Source: Kiritimatiellales bacterium
GTDB lineage: Bacteria > Verrucomicrobiota > Kiritimatiellia > Kiritimatiellales > Pontiellaceae
Assembly: GCA_021734595.1 (NCBI GenBank)
Contig: JAIPIO010000116.1
Coordinates: 1-11,530, forward strand
Direction: 5' to 3'
DNA length: 11,530 bases
In this document: one piece after another, positions 6,477-11,530 of the stretch
How the letters are laid out: each line of letters opens with the position of its first letter
Numbering within the stretch: the stretch's first letter is position 1
Translations under genes and position numbers: made by a program
Notes under the pieces: model-generated
The model's input: only the letters and a program-made list of their open reading frames with translations
Databases searched by the model: none
What the model was told of the DNA's origin: nothing

Positions 6477-6710
6477 ATGACGGACCATAACGATAGACCA
6501 ATGACAACCGGAGGCTGGCTTCTGACCATGCTGCTGCTGATCATTCCGGTGGTGAACATCATACTGTATATTGTCTGGGCATGCGGTGTGGGCAACCGGA
6601 GCCGGGTCACCTACTGCCGGGCCGGGCTGTTATGGATGCTGATCGGCGCGCTGATCTATGTGGTGGTGTTCTCTGTCCTCGGCGTTTCGCTGGCCAGTCT
6701 TGGGTTGTAG
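6477..6710 (+). CDS. Small two-helix membrane protein, function unknown
   Basis: A 77-residue protein I cannot assign to a named family. It has two hydrophobic segments, about 13-36 and 50-71, joined by a short polar loop N-R-S-R-V-T-Y-C-R-A. The G-G-W-L-L-T start and P-V-V-N-I-I core look like the short uncharacterised inner-membrane proteins found in many bacteria. That it is a real gene is supported by a strong ribosome binding site (AGGAGGG, about 4 bases before the ATG), a clean two-helix pattern and no overlap with neighbours. It is transcribed away from lemA, sharing a 133-base upstream region. TTGTAA (6420-6425) and TTATCT (6441-6446) are a weak promoter candidate with only 15 bases between them. 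Loop charge would put both ends on the same side, but that is not certain. Confidence 0.82.
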   Translation: MTDHNDRPMTTGGWLLTMLLLIIPVVNIILYIVWACGVGNRSRVTYCRAGLLWMLIGALIYVVVFSVLGVSLASLGL

Positions 6711-6728
6711 GTGTAGCGCGGAGACAGA

Positions 6729-6751
6729 GGGGGAGAGCGGGGGAGCAGGGG
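6729..6751 (+). repeat. G-tract cluster
   Basis: Runs of five, five and four G (6729-6733, 6739-6743, 6748-6751) are separated by short A/C/G-rich spacers, with a GG just beyond. A two-layer or bulged G-quadruplex is possible; with only three long runs a standard three-layer one is not certain. Confidence 0.35.
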
Positions 6752-6762
6752 CGATGGAAGTT

Positions 6763-6860
6763 TTCCAATGCCTGGAAACGGTTTTTCAACCTCTGGAGTT
6801 TACGGCTTCGGGCTTTCCAATGATTGGAAAAACGGATGGCGGATTTTCCAAGGGTTGGAA
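6763..6860. repeat. Array of four TTCCA-N5-TGGAA palindromes upstream of nusA
   Basis: Copies are TTCCAATGCCTGGAA (6763-6777), a degenerate TTTCAACCTCTGGAG (6784-6798), TTCCAATGATTGGAA (6815-6829) and TTCCAAGGGTTGGAA (6846-6860). Starts are 21, 31 and 31 bp apart, close to two and three turns of the DNA helix, so all four present the same face. They end about 70 bp upstream of the predicted nusA promoter. No gene overlaps them. Confidence 0.85.
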
Positions 6861-6928
6861 GCCCGGATTGTCCGCAATCCATCCATCCATTCATCCCGTT
6901 TTCCTCCCGAATTAGGGGGGATTGCCAC

Positions 6929-6957
6929 TTGACCAATAGGGGGCGGAGGAGTATCTT
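6929..6957 (+). promoter_or_regulatory. Predicted promoter of nusA-infB
   Basis: TTGACC (6929-6934) and TATCTT (6952-6957) are separated by exactly 17 bases, a good match to the housekeeping consensus. Transcription would begin near 6964, giving a leader of about 100 bases before nusA that includes the hairpin at 6988-7012. Confidence 0.6.
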
Positions 6958-6976
6958 CCGGCGTTTGTTGATAGTT

Positions 6977-7012
6977 TTGACTCTGTCAAGAGTGGGCGCT
7001 GCCCGCTCTTTT
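6977..7012 (+). promoter_or_regulatory. Attenuator-like leader hairpins upstream of nusA
   Basis: AAGAGTGGGC (6988-6997) and GCCCGCTCTT (7001-7010) form a 10-pair stem with one G-T pair and a 3-base loop, followed by TT, G, TT, so a weak intrinsic terminator is formed. The same AGAGT (6989-6993) can pair with ACTCT just upstream (6980-6984), and TTGAC/GTCAA (6977-6989) forms a competing small stem. That arrangement could switch between reading through and stopping before nusA. The switching is inferred; only the pairings are seen. Confidence 0.5.
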
Positions 7013-7063
7013 GTTGCCTTAGGGTCTGTTTTTTGAATTTTTGTGGTCAAGGGAGGAAGCGGT

Positions 7064-8248
7064 ATGAATCCTGCGGAATTGAAAGCCGTTGTCGAGTATA
7101 TGGAAAGCGAACGGGGTGTGGAGCGCGAGGTCATCATTATGGCCATCGAGTCGGCCTTGCTGAGTGCGTCCCATAAAGATGCGGACGAGGATAACCTGCG
7201 CATTGCGATAGATCGCAAAACCTTTGCGATCAAGGCCTACAAAACGCTGGCCGGCGGCACGGAAATCGAAACAACGGCACCCACGTTTGGCCGCATCGAA
7301 GCGCAAACGGCGAAACAAACGATCATGCAGCGCATCCGCCAGGCGGAGAAGCAACGCGTTTTTGAGGATTTCAAGGATCGCGCCGGCGAAATTGTGACGG
7401 GTTCGGTGACCCGCTTCGACCGCAATGATGTGATGATTGATCTCGACCACGCGGAAGCGGTTATGCCATCGAAGGAGCGGGTGCCGACCGAAGAGTATGA
7501 AATCGGCGAACGTATCCGCGCGTACATTGTTGCGGTGAAGGAACAGGAACGCGGCCCGGAAATTATCCTGTCGCGCAATCATCCCGATTTTGTCCGGCGG
7601 CTGTTTGAGCTGGAAGTGTCGGAAATCACGGACGGCACGATGGAGATCAAGGGCATTGCCCGCGAAGCGGGCTTCCGCAGCAAGGTTGCGGTGATCTCGC
7701 ACGACGAGCGCGTCGATCCGGTCGGGGCCTGCGTTGGGATCCGCGGCATGCGGGTGAAGAATATCGTTCGGGAGCTCTCCGGCGAGAAAATCGATATTGT
7801 GCGGTGGAGCGATGAAATCAAGACGCTGATCACCAACTCGCTGGCCCCCGCCAAGCTTAAGCACGTTGAGGCCGACGAGGAAACACGCACGGTGACCGTT
7901 ACGGTTGAACCGGACCAGCTTTCGCTGGCCATTGGCAAGCGCGGGCAAAATGCGCGCCTGACATCCAAACTGACCGGCTGGCGCGTGGACATCCAGAAGG
8001 ATGAAGAGAGCATGGACTTTGAAGAGCGCGTGGCGGTTGCGGTGATGAAACTGGCGACCGTTAGCGGCATCGGGGATGAGTGGGCCGAAAAACTCGTTTA
8101 TGCCGGGTTCCTCTCTCTGGAGGGAATTCTTGCCGCAGACCAGAGTGATCTGGCAGCAATTGAAGACATTACGCCGGAACAGGCGCAGGCTATTTGGCAT
8201 GCGGCTGAAGCGGCATACACAAAAGAACATGGTGAAATAGAAGAATGA
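7064..8248 (+). CDS. nusA: Transcription termination/antitermination factor NusA
   Basis: NusA binds RNA polymerase and nascent RNA and modulates pausing, termination and antitermination. The 394-residue product has the polymerase-binding N-terminal domain (1-105), an S1 domain (about 107-171), and two KH domains with GIRG (225-228) and GKRG (291-294) loops, the second in the classic A-I-G-K-R-G-Q-N-A-R-L motif. A short C-terminal domain (about 325-385, T-V-S-G-I-G-D-E-W-A-E-K-L) resembles one helix-hairpin-helix unit, compared with two acidic repeats in E. coli NusA. The ATG at 7064 has GGGAGGA six bases upstream; an in-frame GTG at 7043 lies before that site and is rejected. The stop overlaps infB as ATGA, so the two are co-translated. 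The usual upstream gene rimP is not here. The leader hairpin suggests expression may respond to termination efficiency. Confidence 0.97.
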   Translation: MNPAELKAVVEYMESERGVEREVIIMAIESALLSASHKDADEDNLRIAIDRKTFAIKAYKTLAGGTEIETTAPTFGRIEAQTAKQTIMQRIRQAEKQRVFEDFKDRAGEIVTGSVTRFDRNDVMIDLDHAEAVMPSKERVPTEEYEIGERIRAYIVAVKEQERGPEIILSRNHPDFVRRLFELEVSEITDGTMEIKGIAREAGFRSKVAVISHDERVDPVGACVGIRGMRVKNIVRELSGEKIDIVRWSDEIKTLITNSLAPAKLKHVEADEETRTVTVTVEPDQLSLAIGKRGQNARLTSKLTGWRVDIQKDEESMDFEERVAVAVMKLATVSGIGDEWAEKLVYAGFLSLEGILAADQSDLAAIEDITPEQAQAIWHAAEAAYTKEHGEIEE

Positions 8249-10347
8249 TTAAAGTTCACGAATTGGCAAACGATGTCGATGTCTCCAGCGAGGAGCTCAT
8301 CGAAATATTGCATGACATCGAAATAGAGGTCGATGGCGCAGAGGCGGAGCTCTCGGACGAACAGGTTGCGCAGGTCTGCGACGAGCTGGGGTATGCGTCG
8401 GTCGAAGAGGCCCGTGAGCAGACGCAGAAAGACCATGAGGCCGTGGCTGCGAACGAGGAAGTGGAAGCACCTGGGGAAGAGGCTCCCGCAGTAGAAGACG
8501 TGGAAATGGCAGAGGAGTCCGCCGTCACAGAAGCGGTTGCGGAGGCGGAACCGGAGCCGAGTATCATCTACCTGAAAAAGGTGAAAATTTCGGTGAAGGA
8601 TTTGGCCGAAAAACTCGGGATGAAATCGAACAAGGTGATTGCCGAACTGATGGGCATGAATATCTTTGCGTCCATCAACCAGGAGGTGGACCTGAAAGTG
8701 GCCAAGGCCATTGGCGAAAAGCATGGCTTTACCATTGAGAAAGAAGAGAAGAAAAAACCGGTGGCGGCCGCGCCAAAAACCAAAATTAAAATTGAAAAAG
8801 ATGAAAATGCGCCGGAAAACGCGGATCAGCTCCTGTCACGTCCGCCGGTGGTTACCTTTATGGGTCATGTTGACCACGGCAAAACATCACTGCTCGACCG
8901 GATCCGCCATACCCGGGTTGTGACGGGTGAGTCCGGTGGTATTACACAGCACATCGGCGCATACACGGTCGAAATCAACGACCATAAGATTACGTTCCTA
9001 GACACCCCGGGCCATGCCGCATTTACCGCCATGCGTGCCCGCGGCGCCAACCTGACGGATATCGTCGTACTGGTGGTCGCGGCGGACGACGGCGTGATGC
9101 CGCAGACGATCGAAGCGATCCAGCACGCGAAAGCCGCGGGAGTCACCCTTATTGTCGCGATGAATAAGATGGATTTGCGCAGCGCAAACCCCGACCGCCT
9201 GAAGCAGCAGCTGCAGGAGCATGACCTGATGGTGGAAGACTGGGGCGGTGGAGTGGGTTGCTGCCCGGTCAGCGCCCAGACCGGCGAAGGAATGGATGCA
9301 CTGCTTGAGCGGATTCTGCTGGAAGCGGAAATGCTGGAACTCAAGGCCAATCCGAACAAGCCGGCTCAAGGATATGTTATTGAAGCGCAGATGGAACCTG
9401 GTATGGGACCGACCGCCAGCCTGTTGGTCCAGAGCGGAACCCTTAAACTCAACGACAGCATTATCTGCGGACAATATTGGGGCCGTGTAAAGGCACTGAT
9501 CAGCGATCAGGGCGTAAAGGTCCGCTCGGCGGGTCCGTCGATGGCCGTCAAGTGCCTTGGGTTAACCAATGTGCCCGGCGCGGGGGATGAGTTCCAATCC
9601 TATGCGAACGACCGCGACGCCAAAGCCATCGCCGCTACCATGCAGGTGGAACAGCGCCAGATGGATCTGACGGGGACAACCGCGAAGAAAATGTCGCTGG
9701 ACGATCTGTTTAACTCCGCCGTCAGCGAAGATAAGAAGCAACTTGCCGTTATTGTCAAGGCGGATGTGCAAGGATCGGTGGAAGCCATAGAGCACTCACT
9801 CAAACAGATTAAGAGCGACAAGGTGGATCTCAATTTGATGCTGATGGATGTCGGCAATGTCACGACAAATGACGTGATGCTGGCCAGCGCATCGAACGCC
9901 ATTATTCTTGGATTCCACACCGGCAAAGAAAACGGAGTGACCGCCGCCGCCAAAAGCGAGGGGGTTGAAATCCGTCTTTACAGCGTCATCTATGAATTAA
10001 TCGACGAGGTGGAAAGCGCCATGAAGGGTCTGCTTGAACCAGAACTGCGCGAGCAGATAATTGGACAAGCGGCCATCCAGCAGGTGTTTGAGCTGAGTAA
10101 GCGCAGCAAGATTGCCGGCTGCATGGTAAGCAGTGGAAAAATCACCGCGCGTGCCAGCATCCGTATTAAGCGGGATCGGGAAATTCTTTATGAAGGAACG
10201 ATCGGGTCTCTGAAGCGTTTCCAAAACGAAGCCTCTGAAGTTCGCGAGGGACAGGAATGCGGAATCCGCCCGAACAACTTCACCAACTTTGATGCCGGCG
10301 ACCTCATCGAAGCTTACCTTGTTGAAAAAATCACGCAGGAACTTTGA
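8245..10347 (+). CDS. infB: Translation initiation factor IF-2
   Basis: IF-2 is the GTPase that brings initiator tRNA to the 30S subunit and promotes 50S joining. The 700-residue product has two IF2_N-type modules, about 1-50 and 107-162. A strongly acidic linker (about 53-106, rich in E, A and V) separates them, and a short lysine-rich stretch precedes the G domain. GTPase motifs are GHVDHGKT (207-214), DTPGH (253-257), NKMD (307-310) and S-A-Q (343-345). The beta-barrel, domain III and C-terminal initiator-tRNA-binding domain follow to the end. It starts on the ATG of an ATGA overlap with nusA. E. coli IF-2 is 890 residues, so the variable N-terminal part is compact here. A strong terminator follows about 30 bases after the stop, so rbfA, the common next gene, is not in this operon. 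Confidence 0.98.
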   Translation: MIKVHELANDVDVSSEELIEILHDIEIEVDGAEAELSDEQVAQVCDELGYASVEEAREQTQKDHEAVAANEEVEAPGEEAPAVEDVEMAEESAVTEAVAEAEPEPSIIYLKKVKISVKDLAEKLGMKSNKVIAELMGMNIFASINQEVDLKVAKAIGEKHGFTIEKEEKKKPVAAAPKTKIKIEKDENAPENADQLLSRPPVVTFMGHVDHGKTSLLDRIRHTRVVTGESGGITQHIGAYTVEINDHKITFLDTPGHAAFTAMRARGANLTDIVVLVVAADDGVMPQTIEAIQHAKAAGVTLIVAMNKMDLRSANPDRLKQQLQEHDLMVEDWGGGVGCCPVSAQTGEGMDALLERILLEAEMLELKANPNKPAQGYVIEAQMEPGMGPTASLLVQSGTLKLNDSIICGQYWGRVKALISDQGVKVRSAGPSMAVKCLGLTNVPGAGDEFQSYANDRDAKAIAATMQVEQRQMDLTGTTAKKMSLDDLFNSAVSEDKKQLAVIVKADVQGSVEAIEHSLKQIKSDKVDLNLMLMDVGNVTTNDVMLASASNAIILGFHTGKENGVTAAAKSEGVEIRLYSVIYELIDEVESAMKGLLEPELREQIIGQAAIQQVFELSKRSKIAGCMVSSGKITARASIRIKRDREILYEGTIGSLKRFQNEASEVREGQECGIRPNNFTNFDAGDLIEAYLVEKITQEL

Positions 10348-10375
10348 GCGCAGCCGTCGGGAAAAAGAAGAACGG

Positions 10376-10405
10376 AAAACCGGTCGACTGACCGGTTTTT
10401 GTTTT
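10376..10405 (+). terminator. Intrinsic terminator after infB
   Basis: AAAACCGGTC (10376-10385) and GACCGGTTTT (10390-10399) are exact inverted repeats around a 4-base loop, followed by a T, a G and four T. It ends the nusA-infB transcript. Confidence 0.88.
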
Positions 10406-10435
10406 CCGGGACGTAAGTTTAAACGCGCTGTTTTT

Positions 10436-10487
10436 TATAATTCAAACTGTTGCATAATTACGGGTTTGTGTTTATAACGATTATAAC
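10436..10487 (+). promoter_or_regulatory. Promoter region of the histone H1-like gene
   Basis: The best candidate is TTGCAT (10450-10455) and TATAAC (10473-10478) with exactly 17 bases between. A perfect TATAAT (10436-10441) without a good -35 box, and a second TATAAC (10482-10487), also lie here. Any of these leaves an untranslated leader of roughly 100 bases. Confidence 0.55.
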
Positions 10488-10588
10488 AAGGGCTGGGGTT
10501 GTAAGCTCTTTTAGTACTTGCGACGTTCGGGGTTGAGCGAAGCGGGCGATGAAACAAAGGTATCGAAGAGAATAACAAGGAGGCTAAG

Positions 10589-10912
10589 ATGGCAGCAAAG
10601 AAAAAAGCAGCGGTGAAAAAAGCTCCGGCAAAAAAAGCGGCAGCGAAAAAAGCGCCGGCGAAAAAAGCGCCGGCCAAGAAAAAAGCGCCGGCCAAAAAAG
10701 CGGTAGCGAAAAAGGCCCCGGCCAAGAAAAAAGCGCCGGCCAAAAAAGCGGCAGTGAAAAAAGCCCCTGCGAAGAAAGCTCCAGCCAAGAAAAAAGCCCC
10801 GGCTAAAAAAGCGCCGGCCAAAAAAGCCCCGGCCAAAAAAGCCCCGGCAAAGAAGGCCGCCGCAAAAAAAGCTCCGGCCAAGAAAAAAGCTCCGGCCAAG
10901 AAGAAAAAATAA
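10589..10912 (+). CDS. Histone H1-like lysine/alanine/proline-rich DNA-binding protein
   Basis: A small nucleoid protein resembling the C-terminal tail of histone H1 and bacterial H1-like proteins such as chlamydial Hc2. It should bind DNA through charge and help compact it. The whole 107-residue chain uses five amino acids only (M, A, K, P, V). It divides after the first Met into 20 units of the form A-x-A followed by two to four lysines, most often A-P-A-K-K; 47 residues are lysine by my count and none are acidic. There is no globular domain. The start is well supported by AGGAGG six bases upstream. It has its own promoter region and is closed by a strong terminator, so it is a single-gene unit. 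The repeats vary in codon choice (AAA/AAG, GCG/GCC/GCT), so repeat number may change by slippage. Exact role is inferred from composition. Confidence 0.88.
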   Translation: MAAKKKAAVKKAPAKKAAAKKAPAKKAPAKKKAPAKKAVAKKAPAKKKAPAKKAAVKKAPAKKAPAKKKAPAKKAPAKKAPAKKAPAKKAAAKKAPAKKKAPAKKKK

Positions 10913-10938
10913 TGATGCCTGTGTGATATTATGGCAGA

Positions 10939-10967
10939 AACGGCGGTCCTGGTACCGCCGTTTTTTT
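10939..10967 (+). terminator. Intrinsic terminator after the histone H1-like gene
   Basis: AACGGCGGT (10939-10947) and ACCGCCGTT (10954-10962) are perfect inverted repeats around a 6-base loop, with a seven-base T-run beginning at 10961. It lies about 26 bases after the stop codon. Confidence 0.92.
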
Positions 10968-10968
10968 A

Positions 10969-10998
10969 TTGTTAATTTTTGGTTCCCTAAGCTATCTT
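10969..10998 (+). promoter_or_regulatory. Possible promoter of nrdR
   Basis: TTGTTA (10969-10974) and TATCTT (10993-10998) are 18 bases apart, directly after the preceding terminator and about 30 bases before the nrdR start. The match is moderate, but nrdR needs some promoter here because the upstream transcript ends. Confidence 0.4.
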
Positions 10999-11028
10999 TT
11001 CCCAACCTGTAGGAAAGGAGGACACGCC

Positions 11029-11484
11029 ATGAGATGTCCCAAGTGCGAAGAAAAAGAAAACCGCGTCATCGACAGCCGGGAAGTCCGCAACGGAAATTCT
11101 ATCCGGCGGCGCAGGCTCTGCGTGAACTGCGGGCACCGCTTCACCACCTACGAAGAAATCCAGCGCGCGCAGCTTCAGGTTGTTAAACGCGACGAACGGC
11201 GCGAAGAACTGAGCCGCGGGAAACTGATGAAGAGCATTACCATTGCCTGCCGCAAGCGGCATATCAGCGTGGAGCAGATTGAGCGCATTTCGGATATGAT
11301 TATCATGGAAATCGAGTCTGAATACGAAAAGGAAGTCCCGAGCATGGCGATCGGGAACAAGGTGATGATGGCGCTTGAAAAACTGGATGAGGTGGCCTAC
11401 ATCCGCTATGCCTCGGTTTACCGCCGGTTCCGCGATGCCGGGCAGTTTATGAACGAAGTGGAACGGCTGATCGGACGTGAATGA
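11029..11484 (+). CDS. nrdR: Transcriptional repressor NrdR
   Basis: NrdR represses ribonucleotide reductase genes, sensing ATP/dATP through an ATP-cone domain and binding NrdR boxes in DNA. The 151-residue length matches the family. The N-terminal zinc ribbon uses C3, C6, C31 and C34, with the conserved V-I-D-S-R (13-17) and I-R-R-R-R-L-C (25-31) segments. The ATP cone covers about 49-139 (V-V-K-R-D-E-R-R-E-E at its start, V-A-Y-I-R-Y-A-S-V-Y-R-R-F near its end). The ATG at 11029 has AAGGAGG seven bases upstream, and starting there gives the standard M-R-C-P-K-C beginning. An in-frame TTG at 10969 is rejected. No ribonucleotide reductase gene is in view. The stop overlaps the next gene as ATGA. 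Confidence 0.97.
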   Translation: MRCPKCEEKENRVIDSREVRNGNSIRRRRLCVNCGHRFTTYEEIQRAQLQVVKRDERREELSRGKLMKSITIACRKRHISVEQIERISDMIIMEIESEYEKEVPSMAIGNKVMMALEKLDEVAYIRYASVYRRFRDAGQFMNEVERLIGRE

Positions 11485-11530
11485 AAGCACTTGAGCTGGC
11501 CAATCCTTACGACCCGCGCGAAACATGGGC
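11481..11530 (+). CDS. Start of an unidentified gene coupled to nrdR
   Basis: An ATG at 11481 overlaps the nrdR stop as ATGA and stays open to the window edge, giving 16 full codons beginning M-K-A-L-E-L-A-N-P-Y. The ATGA overlap, the same arrangement as at sigma/anti-sigma and nusA/infB, is the main support. Too little is visible to name a family. Confidence 0.55.
   Translation, partial: MKALELANPYDPRETW

Larger units (their letters stand above)
6711..7063. other. Gene-free stretch before nusA: repeats, promoter and leader
   Basis: This 353-base interval holds no open frame I would believe. In order it contains a purine-rich stretch with three long G-runs (6729-6751), four phased palindromes (6763-6860), an ATCC-rich patch (about 6877-6896), a promoter (6929-6957), and an attenuator-like leader (6977-7012). 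The gene rimP, which normally precedes nusA, is absent. Confidence 0.8.

Noticed and set aside
10589..10912. Programmed frameshifting at the A-runs of the histone H1-like gene
   Set aside because: The runs of six A are in phase as AAA-AAA-G rather than A-AAA-AAG, and no extended product in another frame is evident; they simply reflect Lys-Lys-Ala codons.
10435..11005. Two minus-strand frames rich in A-G-A-F-F or R-R-F-F repeats
   Set aside because: They are mirror readings of the lysine/alanine repeat of the histone H1-like gene, which has the ribosome binding site, promoter and terminator.

Overview
The window looks like part of a free-living marine or sediment bacterium of the PVC superphylum, most likely Kiritimatiellota (Pontiella-like). 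This is an inference from three things: a lysine/alanine-rich histone H1-like protein, a secreted heparinase-fold polysaccharide lyase, and many short dispersed palindromes. No rRNA or other taxonomic marker was compared.

Layout. Positions 1-1179 (minus strand) hold an ECF sigma factor and, in a 4-base ATGA overlap, a membrane anti-sigma factor with an HX3CX2C zinc motif; the latter runs off the left edge. Positions 1383-6343 (minus) read in the order LemA-family protein, M48 zinc metalloprotease with a long C-terminal extension, GTPase Der (ribosome assembly), and a secreted polysaccharide lyase 4 bases after der. Positions 6477-6710 (plus) hold a small two-helix membrane protein divergent from lemA. 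A 353-base gene-free stretch (6711-7063) carries four phased palindromes, a G-tract region, a good promoter and an attenuator-like hairpin. It leads into nusA-infB (7064-10347, joined by ATGA), without rimP before or rbfA after. After a terminator come the histone H1-like gene (10589-10912), another terminator, nrdR (11029-11484), and the first 16 codons of an unknown gene overlapping nrdR by ATGA.

The genes cover envelope-stress sensing (sigma/anti-sigma, LemA/M48), ribosome assembly and translation (Der, NusA, IF-2), nucleoid structure (H1-like), dNTP control (NrdR) and glycan use (lyase).

The most unusual signal is a family of 15-bp palindromes, TTCCA-N5-TGGAA, with 11 copies in five places. 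Neighbouring copies start 21, 22 or 31 bp apart, close to whole DNA helical turns. Copies lie both between genes and inside genes; four of the five intragenic copies are in the one frame that reads F-Q-x-L-E.
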